From NCBI RefSeq assembly GCF_020782245.1, contig NZ_JAJGNP010000004.1, positions 124,001 through 188,000 on the forward strand: a stretch of DNA of 64,000 nucleotides, written 5' to 3'. Below the pieces are notes generated by a model that was given only the letters and a program-made list of their open reading frames with translations, ran no database searches and was not told where the DNA came from. Shown here piece by piece: positions 26,852-35,164 of this stretch. The position numbers were made by a program, and so were the translations under genes. Position 1 is the first letter of the stretch, and each line of letters starts with the position of its first letter. The DNA comes from Sphingobium soli (GTDB taxonomy: Bacteria > Pseudomonadota > Alphaproteobacteria > Sphingomonadales > Sphingomonadaceae).

Positions 26852-26885
26852 TGGCGAAGTCGAGACGCATGTTTCGACTTCGCCA
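26852..26885. terminator. Bidirectional terminator hairpin between hslU and proS
   Basis: TGGCGAAGTCGA and TCGACTTCGCCA make a perfect 12-bp stem around a ten-base loop, 12 bases past the hslU stop and 14 bases from the proS stop. There is no T run of more than three on either side. The sequence resembles palindromic repeats found elsewhere in the window, so it may be such a repeat serving as terminator. Confidence 0.65.
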
Positions 26886-26899
26886 GCGATCGCTGAACT

Positions 26900-28426
26900 T
26901 TAGTAGGAGCGGCCTACAAGCACGCGCTCGACCGCCGCGCCGCCCGTGAAGATGCACACGCCGTCGGCCGCCGCCGCATCGTTCGGGACATTGCGCAGCG
27001 TCAGCTTTTCGCCCTTAAGCCACTGAACGACCTTTTCCAGTTCAGCGCCGGTAGGCTTGGCCCACTGCACCAGCGCCCATCCCGGCTTCTTGCTGGCCGT
27101 GAAATAGGCTTTCAACGCATCGATGTCTGCGATCGTCTCATCGATGGCCACGTCCAGTCGCGCCTTGGCATCCGCAAAGAGAGCGGCCTGAACCTCTTCC
27201 AGCATCGACGCCGCGCTCCCGACCAGATCATCCTTGGCGACGATCCGGCTGTCCAGCTTGCCGTCCTCGCGGTACAGGCGGTCGCGGCGGATGACGGATA
27301 CATTACCGCCCGCCACGTCGCGGCTACCGACCTCGATCACGATCGGCGCCCCCTTCTTGACCCAGCCCCAGCGCTTGGTCGCGGCCTTCGCGGGCCGTTT
27401 GTCGAGCAGCGCGCGCACCGGTTCGCGGAATGCGTCCAGCTGGTTCAGACGATGAACCAGATCCGTGCAATATTCGACAATCGCCGCGTCCTCCTCCGTG
27501 TCGCGCAGCATCGGCACGATCACGATCTGATAAGGCGCGACGCGCGGCGGGACACGCAGGCCGTCATCATCGCCATGCGTCATGATAAGGCCCCCGATCA
27601 TACGGGTGGAAACGCCCCAGCTGGTCGTCTGCGCCAGTTCCTGCTGCCCTTCGGCATTCTGGAACTTGATATTCTGCGCCTGGCTGAAGGTCGTGCCCAG
27701 AAAATGTGAGGTGCCTGCCTGCAGCGCCTTGCCATCCTGCATCATCGCTTCGATCGAATAGGTGGCGACTGCGCCGGGAAAACGCTCATTCTCCGGCTTT
27801 TCGCCTGCGATCACCGGCATCGCCACGCACTTTTCGGCAAAGGCGCGATAGACTTCCAGCATCTTGAGTGTTTCGTCCATGGCTTCATCGACCGTCGCGT
27901 GCGCGGTATGCCCTTCCTGCCACAGAAACTCGGCAGTGCGCAGGAACATGCGCGTGCGCATTTCCCAGCGCACGACATTGGCCCACTGGTTGATCAGCAC
28001 GGGCAGATCGCGCCAGCTCTGCACCCAGCGGCTGAACGCCGCGCCGATGACCGTCTCCGATGTGGGACGCACGACCAGCGGCTCTTCCAGCTTTGCTTCG
28101 GGGTCCGGCACCAGCTTGCCGTCCTGCTGAATCAGCCGGTGATGGGTGACGACCGCCATTTCCTTGGCAAAGCCGTCGACATGCTCGGCTTCCTTTTCGA
28201 AGTAGGACAGCGGGATGAACAGTGGGAAATAGCAATTTTCATGGCCGGTCGCCTTGATCTGCTCATCGAGCAGCTTCTGCATCCGCTCCCAGATGCCATA
28301 GCCCCAGGGGCGGATTACCATGCAGCCGCGCACACCGCTTTCCTCCGCCATGTCGGCTTCGGCGATGACAGCCTGGTACCAGGCGGCGAAATCCTGTTCG
28401 CGGGAAACGGAAAGAGCGTGCTTCAC
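26900..28426 (-). CDS. proS: Prolyl-tRNA synthetase, eukaryote/archaea-like type
   Basis: A 508-residue class II synthetase that charges tRNA-Pro. Motif 2 (RWEMRTRMFLRTAEFLWQEG) and motif 3 (WGVSTRMIGGLIMTHGDD) are of the eukaryote/archaea-like form. It lacks the editing insertion of typical bacterial ProRS and instead has a C-terminal extension ending in a tyrosine (VLVGRSY), a diagnostic trait of this type. The start codon is GTG at 28426. It lies downstream of phaR on the same strand with 84 bases between. Whether a second, bacterial-type proS exists elsewhere cannot be seen here. Confidence 0.93.
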   Translation of the reverse strand: MKHALSVSREQDFAAWYQAVIAEADMAEESGVRGCMVIRPWGYGIWERMQKLLDEQIKATGHENCYFPLFIPLSYFEKEAEHVDGFAKEMAVVTHHRLIQQDGKLVPDPEAKLEEPLVVRPTSETVIGAAFSRWVQSWRDLPVLINQWANVVRWEMRTRMFLRTAEFLWQEGHTAHATVDEAMDETLKMLEVYRAFAEKCVAMPVIAGEKPENERFPGAVATYSIEAMMQDGKALQAGTSHFLGTTFSQAQNIKFQNAEGQQELAQTTSWGVSTRMIGGLIMTHGDDDGLRVPPRVAPYQIVIVPMLRDTEEDAAIVEYCTDLVHRLNQLDAFREPVRALLDKRPAKAATKRWGWVKKGAPIVIEVGSRDVAGGNVSVIRRDRLYREDGKLDSRIVAKDDLVGSAASMLEEVQAALFADAKARLDVAIDETIADIDALKAYFTASKKPGWALVQWAKPTGAELEKVVQWLKGEKLTLRNVPNDAAAADGVCIFTGGAAVERVLVGRSY

Positions 28427-28510
28427 GATGGCTGGCCTTGGCTGGTCGATTGAGAGAATGGCGCGCCATAGGCCAGACGCGCTATCCCTGTCGACCCTTT
28501 GCCGACGCGG

Positions 28511-29098
28511 TCAGCTCAGCTTGTCGATCTTGGCATTGAGCGCGGAGAGCTGCGCCTTGAGTTCAGCGATCTCGTCGTCCTTCGCGCCTTCCGATACGCT
28601 GCCCGGCGTCGGCTGCGCACCCGGCATCGTCCCGGGCATTCCCGGTACGCCGTTGCCAAAAGCGCTGGCGGCTGCTTCGAACATCTGCATGTTGCGTTTG
28701 GCGATCTCGGCCAGCGGGCCACCGCCGAACGCGCCCTTCATCGCTTCCTGGAATTGCTGCTGGTTCTTGCGGAACGCATCCATCGACGCTTCCAGATATT
28801 GCGGAACCATCGACTGCATCGAATCGCCATACATGGCGATCAACTGGCGAAGGAAGTTGACCGGCAGCATGTTCTTGCCGCGCTGTTCCTCTTCCATGAT
28901 GATCTGTGTCAGCACATTATGCGTGATATCCTCGCCGGTCTTGGCATCGACCACGACAAATTCCCGCCCTTCCCGCGTCATCTGCGACAACAGGTCCAAG
29001 GTGATGTAACTGGATGTTTCGGTGTTATAGAGCCGCCTGTTGGCGTACTTCTTGATGACGACCGGTTCCGAACTATTGGCGGCCTTTGATTTGGACAT
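28511..29098 (-). CDS. phaR: PhaR: polyhydroxyalkanoate synthesis repressor
   Basis: A 195-residue regulator that in other bacteria binds both PHA granules and the promoters of phasin and pha genes. The N-terminal PHB accumulation DNA-binding domain is clear (VIKKYANRRLYNTETSSYI, then FVVVDAKTGEDIT), followed by the DUF-type helical region MLPVNFLRQLIAMYG. The C-terminus has a Gly/Pro linker and a short coiled coil (DEIAELKAQLSALNAKIDKL). The frame extends to 29254, but GGGAGAGG before ATG 29098 fixes the start. Its start codon shares bases with the start codon of the divergent PhaC-like gene. Confidence 0.94.
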   Translation of the reverse strand: MSKSKAANSSEPVVIKKYANRRLYNTETSSYITLDLLSQMTREGREFVVVDAKTGEDITHNVLTQIIMEEEQRGKNMLPVNFLRQLIAMYGDSMQSMVPQYLEASMDAFRKNQQQFQEAMKGAFGGGPLAEIAKRNMQMFEAAASAFGNGVPGMPGTMPGAQPTPGSVSEGAKDDEIAELKAQLSALNAKIDKLS

Positions 29099-30185
29099 GG
29101 ATACCTCTCCCACACCTGCGAATGCCGCAATAGCACAGGGCGTTGCCGCACCGCAACATGGCCCCCGGCCTTTGCCCCTTTTTCTCAATATTTTATGGCG
29201 CGAGACAGAGGGGGATCCAGACCTTCGCAAGCGCGCGCTTGCGGGACTGCGCAAATATCAGAACGCCGATCGGCCGCCAGTGCGTGATGCGGGGCGGCCT
29301 GTCGCCCACGCCGGATCGGCACGCCTGCTGCAATATGGCGCACAAAACGATCGTTTTCCGGTGGTCTTCATTCCTTCGCTGATCAACCCTCCGCATGTGC
29401 TCGATCTATCGGAACGCCGATCCTTGCTGCGCCACATGGTCGCAGCAGGGCACGACGCCTATCTGGTCGATTGGGGCGCGCCCGACGCCGCGGATGCCTC
29501 GCTTGGCCTCGACGGGCATGTGACGGAACGCCTGCTCCCGCTGCTCGCCGCCCTGCCGCGCCCGCCAATTCTTGTCGGCTACTGCCTGGGTGGCAGCCTG
29601 GCATTGGGAGCGGCGGCGCTCGTCCCCACAGCGGCAGTCGCGACCATTGCGGCCCCGTGGCGCTTCAGTCATTTCCCCGCGGCCGATCTGGAATTGATCG
29701 CCTCTCTATGGAGGGGCGCGAAAGCGATGTGCCAGCGGATCGGTTATGTGCCGATGGAGGTCTTGCAGTCAGGCTTCTGGGCGATGGACCCCGCGCGCAC
29801 CATCCGCAAGTTCGCCGCCTTCGCCGACGCCGAATCGGGTTCGGATGCTGAGCAGGCATTTCTGGCGGTCGAGGATTGGGCGAATGAAGGGCCACCGCTG
29901 ACCTATGCCGCGGGACGCGACCTGTTCGAATCCTTCTATGCTGGCGATGCCACGGGACGCGGGCAATGGCGCGTAGGACATATGACGGTCGATCCCCAAG
30001 CCCTCACCTGTCCCACTTTGTCGATCCGATCCACTACCGACCGCATCGTGCCGGCGGCCGCCAGCCCGCATCTGCGGGAGGCGCGCAGCCTGTCGCTCGG
30101 CCATGTGGGGATGGTAGTCGGTAGCCGCGCCCCCGAACTGCTGTGGCAACCTTTGTCCCACTGGCTTTCCAGCCATGGCGGCTGA
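29097..30185 (+). CDS. PhaC-like alpha/beta hydrolase (class III PHA synthase-like)
   Basis: A 362-residue alpha/beta hydrolase with the cysteine lipase box of PHA synthases, GYCLGG, nucleophile Cys163. The acid is in TTDRIVP and the histidine in LSLGHVGM, both as in class III PhaC. Neighbouring phaR and a phaA thiolase support a role in polyhydroxyalkanoate metabolism, but no PhaE partner, phasin or phaB is visible, and the length and early sequence also fit PhaC-like enzymes of unknown substrate. The only in-frame ATG near the start overlaps the phaR start codon and has no ribosome site, so the true start may be later. The stop overlaps the upstream ATG option of the thiolase. Confidence 0.75.
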   Translation: MDTSPTPANAAIAQGVAAPQHGPRPLPLFLNILWRETEGDPDLRKRALAGLRKYQNADRPPVRDAGRPVAHAGSARLLQYGAQNDRFPVVFIPSLINPPHVLDLSERRSLLRHMVAAGHDAYLVDWGAPDAADASLGLDGHVTERLLPLLAALPRPPILVGYCLGGSLALGAAALVPTAAVATIAAPWRFSHFPAADLELIASLWRGAKAMCQRIGYVPMEVLQSGFWAMDPARTIRKFAAFADAESGSDAEQAFLAVEDWANEGPPLTYAAGRDLFESFYAGDATGRGQWRVGHMTVDPQALTCPTLSIRSTTDRIVPAAASPHLREARSLSLGHVGMVVGSRAPELLWQPLSHWLSSHGG

Positions 30186-30234
30186 TGCTATTGCGCCTGC
30201 GAAAACCCATCCACCATCAAAGAGGATAGAGGCC

Positions 30235-31407
30235 TTGTCAGACATCGTCATCACCGCCGCGAAGCGCACGCCCGTCGGCAGCTTTCTTGGCGCATTCAGC
30301 AGCACGCCGGCGCATGTCCTGGGCCAGACCGCGATTCAGGCCGCGCTGGAACAGGCGGGGGTTTCGGCCGAGGAGGTGGATGAAGTCATTCTGGGCCATG
30401 TCCTGACGGCAGGGCTGGGCCAAAATCCCGCCCGTCAGGCAGCGGTCGCTGCCGGTATCCCGGTGGATCGTACCGCCTTCGCGATCAATCAGGTCTGCGG
30501 GTCGGGCCTGCGTGCCGTCGCGCTCGCAGCGCAGGCGATCGCGCTGGGCGACGCGCGCATCATGGTTGCGGGCGGTCAGGAAAATATGTCGCTCGCCCCG
30601 CACGCCCAGTTCCTGCGCGCCGGGCAGAAAATGGGCAATGTCAGCCTGATCGACACCATGATCGTCGATGGCCTGACCGATGCGTTCAACGGCTATCATA
30701 TGGGCATTACGGCCGAGAATCTGGCCGAGAAATATCAGATCAGCCGCGAAGCGCAGGACGCATTCGCCGTGGCCAGCCAGAACAAGGCGTCGGCCGCGCG
30801 GTCCTCCGGTCGCTTCAAGGATGAAATCACGCCCGTGACGGTCAAGGGGCGCAAGGGCGACACGATCGTCGATACCGATGAATATATTCGCGATGGCGCG
30901 ACGATCGAGGCGATGAGTGGCCTCAAACCCGCTTTCAAGAAGGACGGCTCGGTCACGGCAGGCAATGCCAGCGGCCTGAACGACGGCGCCGCCGCGCTGG
31001 TGCTGATGACGGCCGATGAGGCCGCCAAGCGCGGCGCGACGATCCTGGGCCGTATCGCAGGCTTTGCGACCTGCGGCGTCGATCCGTCGATCATGGGCAT
31101 TGGCCCGGCTCCGGCCAGCCGCAAGGCGTTGTCCAAGGCGGGCTGGTCGGTCGCCGACCTCGACCTCATCGAAGCCAATGAGGCGTTCGCGGCACAGGCC
31201 CTGTCCGTCAGCCAGGAACTGGGCTTTGATCCGGACAAGGTCAATGTGAATGGCGGTGCAATCGCGATCGGCCATCCCATCGGCGCATCGGGCGCGCGGG
31301 TGCTGACGACCTTGCTCTATGAAATGGGCAAGCGCGACGCGAAAAAGGGCTTGGCCACGCTTTGCATCGGCGGCGGCATGGGCGTTGCCATGTGCATCGA
31401 ACGCTGA
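30235..31407 (+). CDS. phaA: Acetyl-CoA acetyltransferase (thiolase)
   Basis: A 390-residue biosynthetic-type thiolase that condenses two acetyl-CoA to acetoacetyl-CoA. Cys88 in [11 protein letters not shown] forms the acyl-enzyme; the C-terminal [14 protein letters not shown] and [10 protein letters not shown] supply the catalytic His and second Cys. The conventional N-terminus [14 protein letters not shown] begins at the TTG at 30235, which has AGAGGATAGAGG just before it; an ATG at 30175, overlapping the end of the PhaC-like gene, would add 20 residues. The position next to the PhaC-like gene and phaR suggests a PHA role. A strong terminator follows. Confidence 0.92.
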   Translation: MSDIVITAAKRTPVGSFLGAFSSTPAHVLGQTAIQAALEQAGVSAEEVDEVILGHVLTAGLGQNPARQAAVAAGIPVDRTAFAINQVCGSGLRAVALAAQAIALGDARIMVAGGQENMSLAPHAQFLRAGQKMGNVSLIDTMIVDGLTDAFNGYHMGITAENLAEKYQISREAQDAFAVASQNKASAARSSGRFKDEITPVTVKGRKGDTIVDTDEYIRDGATIEAMSGLKPAFKKDGSVTAGNASGLNDGAAALVLMTADEAAKRGATILGRIAGFATCGVDPSIMGIGPAPASRKALSKAGWSVADLDLIEANEAFAAQALSVSQELGFDPDKVNVNGGAIAIGHPIGASGARVLTTLLYEMGKRDAKKGLATLCIGGGMGVAMCIER

Positions 31408-31427
31408 TCTCAAGTCGCATGATCGCA

Positions 31428-31462
31428 AAAGGCCGCCGGGCGAAACCTGGCGGCCTTTTTTT
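31428..31462 (+). terminator. Rho-independent terminator after phaA
   Basis: AAAGGCCGCC pairs perfectly with GGCGGCCTTT; the stem can extend inward by GG/CC pairs to a small loop, and it is followed by a T run in CCTTTTTTTC. It is the strongest classical terminator in the window. The end of the tail touches the stop codon of the DUF2256 gene on the other strand. Confidence 0.93.
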
Positions 31463-31608
31463 CAAGATATTTTGGACCGCCGGCACCGCTCCGAACAATA
31501 GATGACGCTCTCCCAGTCCCGCGCCCATTTCTTGCGCCAGGCAAAGGGGCGTTGGCAGACCGGGCACGTCTTCGTCGGCAGATGCGCTTTGGCGACGCCC
31601 CGCGGCAT
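31462..31608 (-). CDS. DUF2256 small zinc-finger-like protein
   Basis: A 48-residue protein, very short but clearly recognisable. It reads [20 protein letters not shown] and then VIYCSERCR, the invariant pattern of DUF2256, with four cysteines in two CxxC/CxxxC pairs that probably bind zinc. Function is unknown; DUF2256 genes are often found near cryptochrome/photolyase or other small genes. The ATG shares one base with the alr stop (TGATG), so it should be translated by re-initiation from alr. Its stop abuts the T tail of the convergent phaA terminator. Confidence 0.88.
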   Translation of the reverse strand: MPRGVAKAHLPTKTCPVCQRPFAWRKKWARDWESVIYCSERCRRSKIS

Positions 31609-32654
31609 CAAGCCCACAGCCGGTCATAACGTGCGCCAAGCCCTGTCAGAAGCTCATATTGCGACAGGCCCGACGCGGCCGAAGCGCGCGGCAGATCATA
31701 ATCGATATCGACCCAGTCTCCTTCGGACAGGCCGGGCACGGCGCTGACATCGATCGCCGCCAGGTCCATCGACACCCGTCCCAGCACTGGCAGGCGAACG
31801 CCCGCCACGCTCGCCGCACCCGTGCCGGAAAAACCGCGCAGATAGCCATCGGCATAGCCAAGGTTCAAAATGGCCACCTCATGATCCTGCTTTGCGGTGA
31901 AGGTCGCATTATAGCCGATGCTGTCCCCCGCGATCAGTCGACGCCGTTGCAATATCTGCGCCTGCGGCTGCACGACCCGGCGGATATGCCCGGCTGCCTT
32001 GGCATGAGGCACGCCGCCGTAAAGCGCGATTCCCGGCCGTGTCAGGTCGAACCGATAATCGGCGTTCAGGCAGATGCCTGCACTATTGGCCAGGCTATAT
32101 CGTTCTGCCGGGACGCCAAGGGCAATCTGTGCGAAGCGATCCCGTTGCACCGCGTTGAGCGCCACCTCTTCGTCGGCCGAAGCGAGATGGCTCATGACCG
32201 TCTCGATGGTCAGCCCGTCCAAAATCCCCGCCGCATCGCAACGCCAGTCCAGTCCGAGCCGGTTCATGCCGGTATCGATCATGACGTCGCAGGACTTTTG
32301 TCCCGCATCGCGCCACCGCGCGACCTGCGCGGGAGCGCACAGAACGGGTTTCGCGCGCGACGCAACGGCGATAGCCATATCCTCGTCGCGCACGCCATGC
32401 AGCACGGACAGGCGCACGCCATCCGCCATCAATGGCTCAAGCGCCAGGGCCTCCCCCCAATTGGACACGAAAAAGTCGCGACAGCCCGCGTGCGTAAGGC
32501 GCCGCATGACCTCCTCCGCACCCAGCCCATAGCCATTGGCCTTGATGGCCGCGCCGCACGCCGCCGGGCCACTCATCCGCGCCAGCCAGCGCCAGTTGGA
32601 CACCAGCGCGTCGCCATCCAGGCGCAGCCGAAGCGGAGCGATATAGCCATGCAT
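31608..32654 (-). CDS. alr: Alanine racemase
   Basis: A 348-residue PLP enzyme that converts L- to D-alanine for peptidoglycan. The PLP lysine is Lys38 in [11 protein letters not shown]; the catalytic tyrosine is in DSIGYNATF, and the C-terminal domain has [14 protein letters not shown]. The start is uncertain: ATG 32654 matches the start of the family domain, but there is no good ribosome site; a TTG at 32726 directly after AGGAG would add 24 residues. It lies about 100 bases after pccA on the same strand and is coupled to the DUF2256 gene. Whether it is the anabolic or a catabolic racemase is not clear. Confidence 0.92.
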   Translation of the reverse strand: MHGYIAPLRLRLDGDALVSNWRWLARMSGPAACGAAIKANGYGLGAEEVMRRLTHAGCRDFFVSNWGEALALEPLMADGVRLSVLHGVRDEDMAIAVASRAKPVLCAPAQVARWRDAGQKSCDVMIDTGMNRLGLDWRCDAAGILDGLTIETVMSHLASADEEVALNAVQRDRFAQIALGVPAERYSLANSAGICLNADYRFDLTRPGIALYGGVPHAKAAGHIRRVVQPQAQILQRRRLIAGDSIGYNATFTAKQDHEVAILNLGYADGYLRGFSGTGAASVAGVRLPVLGRVSMDLAAIDVSAVPGLSEGDWVDIDYDLPRASAASGLSQYELLTGLGARYDRLWA

Positions 32655-32757
32655 CGCGACGCGGATAGCGGGCTGCGCCTTCGCCGTCGAGGGGGCAGGC
32701 AGGGCAATCCATGTCCGCCCAAACAACTCCTGCGTCGAGCCGTTTGCGACGCCTGGC

Positions 32758-34758
32758 CTATTCCAGTTCCAGGATCACCGCGTCCACCGGCAGGCTTTCG
32801 CCTTGCGCGGCCGACACGCTCTTGACCGTACCCGCCTTGCCTGCGCGCAGGATATTTTCCATCTTCATCGCTTCAATGACGGCAAGCGGCTGGCCGACCT
32901 CGACCTTGTCGCCTTCCTTGACGTTGAGCGCGACCAGCAGTCCGGGCATCGGGCAAATCAGAAATTTTGAAAGATCCGGCGCAACCTTTTCCAGCATGTG
33001 CGCAGCATAGGGCGCAGCATGCGCGGGCAGGATGCGCAGGCGATGGCTTGCGCCATGCGCCGTCAGGACGAAACCGGACCGGGCCGATGCGATGCGGACC
33101 GCCAGCATCTTGTCGCCGAACTCCGCCTCGATCAGCCGATCGCCCGGCGTATATTCCAGCGCCATGTCGATGCTTTCCGCATCGACGGTGACATGGTCTC
33201 CATCGATCACGACATCGTGGACCGCATCGCCGATTTTCACCTGCCAGCCCGTGGGGGGGGACAACCGCTTGCCGAGTTGCCCTTCAATCCGGCGGGCGCG
33301 ATCAGCCTGCGCCATCGCGGCGAAAGCGCCGATGGCCGACAATTGGCGCAGCAGTTCCGGAGACGCCGGGGCGCCCTTGAAGCCTTCGGGATATTCCTCG
33401 GCAATGAAGCCGGTAGTGATATTGCCGGAACGGAAGCGCTCATGCTGCATCAATGCGGACACGAAATCGATATTATGCCCCGGCCCCTCGATCTCGAACC
33501 GGTCGAGCGCCTCGATCTGCTTGTCGATGGCTTCAAGGCGCGTGGGCGCCCATGTCACCAGCTTGGCGATCATGGGATCGTAGAACATCGAGACTTCACC
33601 GCCTTCCGCAACGCCATCGTCGACGCGCACCTTCGCGCCGGTCTCGTCCGTGCCCTGCTCCGGCGGATTGTAACGGATCAGGCGGCCGGTCGAGGGAAGA
33701 AAACCGCGATAGGGATCTTCGGCATAGACGCGGTTCTCGATCGCCCAGCCGTTGATCTTCACGTCGGCTTGGCCGAAGGCGAGCTTTTCGCCATTGGCGA
33801 CCCGGATCATCTGTTCGACAAGGTCGACGCCGGTGATTTCTTCGGTGACAGGGTGTTCGACCTGAAGCCGGGTATTCATTTCCAGGAAGTAGAAGCCGTC
33901 GCCGGTCTTGTCCTCGCCCGACACGATCAGTTCGACCGTGCCCGCGCTGAAATAGCCGACCGCGCGGGCGAGCGCGACGCATTGCTCGCCCATCTTCTTG
34001 CGCATTTCGGGCGACACGAAGGGCGATGGCGCTTCCTCGACCACCTTCTGATGGCGGCGCTGGATCGAGCATTCGCGTTCGTTGAGATAGACGATATTGC
34101 CATGCTGGTCGCCCAGCACCTGGATTTCGATGTGGCGCGGGCTTTCGATGAACTTCTCGATGAAGACGCGATCGTCACCGAAGGACGCCAGCCCTTCGCG
34201 CTTGGTCGCCTCAAAGCCTTCGCGCACATCCTGCTCGCTATAGGCGAGCCGCATGCCTTTGCCTCCGCCGCCGGCTGAGGCCTTCATCATCACCGGATAG
34301 CCGATCTCGTTGGAGATTTTTACGGCATGGTCTGTGTCCTCAATGACGCCGACAAAGCCGGGGACGACGTTGACTCCCGCTTCCTTGGCCAGCTTCTTGG
34401 ACTCGATCTTGTCACCCATCGCCGCAATGGCATTGGCGGGAGGGCCAACGAAGATGATACCCTCCGCATCCAGCGCCTTGCGGAAGCTCTCGCGCTCAGA
34501 AAGAAAGCCATAGCCGGGATGGACAGCGTCGGCGCCGGTGGCCTTGCACGCTTCGATGATCTTGTCGGCCAGCAGATAGGATTGGGCGGCGGGCGACGGG
34601 CCGATATGCACGGCTTCGTCGGCCATCAGCACATGCGGCGCGCGCGCATCGGCATCGGAATAGACCGCGACGGTCGCAATGCCCATCTTCTTGGCCGTGC
34701 GCATGACACGGCACGCAATTTCGCCACGGTTCGCGATCAGGATCTTGGTGATTGCCAT
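32758..34758 (-). CDS. pccA: Propionyl-CoA carboxylase alpha subunit (biotin carboxylase plus biotin carrier)
   Basis: A 666-residue subunit that carboxylates its own biotin with ATP and bicarbonate and passes the carboxyl to PccB, converting propionyl-CoA to D-methylmalonyl-CoA. The N-terminal biotin carboxylase domain has the ATP loop KASAGGGGKGMR and the EMNTRLQVEHPVTE motif; the C-terminal carrier has EAMKMEN with the biotinylated Lys632. The length and the middle BT domain fit PCC alpha rather than AccC (about 450 residues). It stands at the end of the methylmalonyl block, separated from bioB by two repeats and a small gene, so it may also have its own promoter. Confidence 0.95.
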   Translation of the reverse strand: MAITKILIANRGEIACRVMRTAKKMGIATVAVYSDADARAPHVLMADEAVHIGPSPAAQSYLLADKIIEACKATGADAVHPGYGFLSERESFRKALDAEGIIFVGPPANAIAAMGDKIESKKLAKEAGVNVVPGFVGVIEDTDHAVKISNEIGYPVMMKASAGGGGKGMRLAYSEQDVREGFEATKREGLASFGDDRVFIEKFIESPRHIEIQVLGDQHGNIVYLNERECSIQRRHQKVVEEAPSPFVSPEMRKKMGEQCVALARAVGYFSAGTVELIVSGEDKTGDGFYFLEMNTRLQVEHPVTEEITGVDLVEQMIRVANGEKLAFGQADVKINGWAIENRVYAEDPYRGFLPSTGRLIRYNPPEQGTDETGAKVRVDDGVAEGGEVSMFYDPMIAKLVTWAPTRLEAIDKQIEALDRFEIEGPGHNIDFVSALMQHERFRSGNITTGFIAEEYPEGFKGAPASPELLRQLSAIGAFAAMAQADRARRIEGQLGKRLSPPTGWQVKIGDAVHDVVIDGDHVTVDAESIDMALEYTPGDRLIEAEFGDKMLAVRIASARSGFVLTAHGASHRLRILPAHAAPYAAHMLEKVAPDLSKFLICPMPGLLVALNVKEGDKVEVGQPLAVIEAMKMENILRAGKAGTVKSVSAAQGESLPVDAVILELE

Positions 34759-34789
34759 TCTATTTCCTATCCCAGTCCTATACTATCAG

Positions 34790-34869
34790 CCGTTCGGGCC
34801 GAGATTGTCGAAGCCCCGTTCTTCACTTCGGAAAGAAGTGCAGCCCTTCGACAAGCTCAGGGCAAACGG
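34790..34869. repeat. Palindromic intergenic repeat, copy upstream of pccA
   Basis: The left arm CCGTTCGGGCCGAGATTGTC and the inverted right arm CCGTTTGCCCTGAGCTTGTC are imperfect copies, with an inner hairpin CACTTC-GGAAA-GAAGTG. It belongs to the same family as the repeats at 36167-36229 and 38427-38504 (shared core CCGTTCGG..CGAG.TTGTCGA). Confidence 0.75.
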
Positions 34870-34881
34870 ATGTTGTGTGTG

Positions 34882-35040
34882 TCAGCGAGAAGATTTTCGC
34901 CGAAGAATGAAGTAAATGCCGATCAGCCATAGGAGCAGAACAGACACAGCAATATACCAACCGAGCCAAGCTGATCCGCTGCTCAGGATAAGCGCAGCGA
35001 AAGTCAGCCAAGAAAGAGCGATGACTTTACCGCCGGTCAT
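34882..35040 (-). CDS. Small inner-membrane protein of unknown function
   Basis: A predicted 52-residue protein with two hydrophobic stretches (about residues 5-20 and 24-43) and a basic tail RRKSSR, probably a two-helix membrane protein or a single hairpin. I do not recognise a family. CAGGTGG lies four bases before the ATG. It lies between two palindromic repeats and between bioB and pccA, on the same strand, which suggests it belongs to the propionyl-CoA block or is a small orphan. The open frame extends upstream to 35187 but that part reads through the repeat and is unlikely to be protein. Confidence 0.5.
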   Translation of the reverse strand: MTGGKVIALSWLTFAALILSSGSAWLGWYIAVSVLLLWLIGIYFILRRKSSR

Positions 35041-35060
35041 ACGCCCACCTGACCCACACC

Positions 35061-35148
35061 CGTCATGCCGGACTTGATCCGGCATCCCGCTTTCTTCCCG
35101 CGCGGCGGCGAAGAAGAAGCGGGAACCCGAATTAAATCCGGGGTGACG
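35061..35148. repeat. REP-like palindromic repeat between bioB and the small membrane gene
   Basis: The element begins CGTCATGCCGGACTTGATCC and ends with the inverted form ATTAAATCCGGGGTGACG. ATGCCGGA-CTTGA-TCCGGCAT is a perfect 8-bp hairpin at its left end, and the CCCGCTT/AAGCGGG arms pair around a central GCGGCGG. This is a common type of intergenic repeat in alphaproteobacteria, different in sequence from the CCGTTCGG family nearby. Confidence 0.8.
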
Positions 35149-35164
35149 AGGGTGGGCGCGAATT

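Noticed and set aside
35061-35148. REP-like element as part of a CRISPR array or attachment site
   Set aside because: Only one unit, no regular spacers, no integrase nearby; it fits a dispersed intergenic palindrome.
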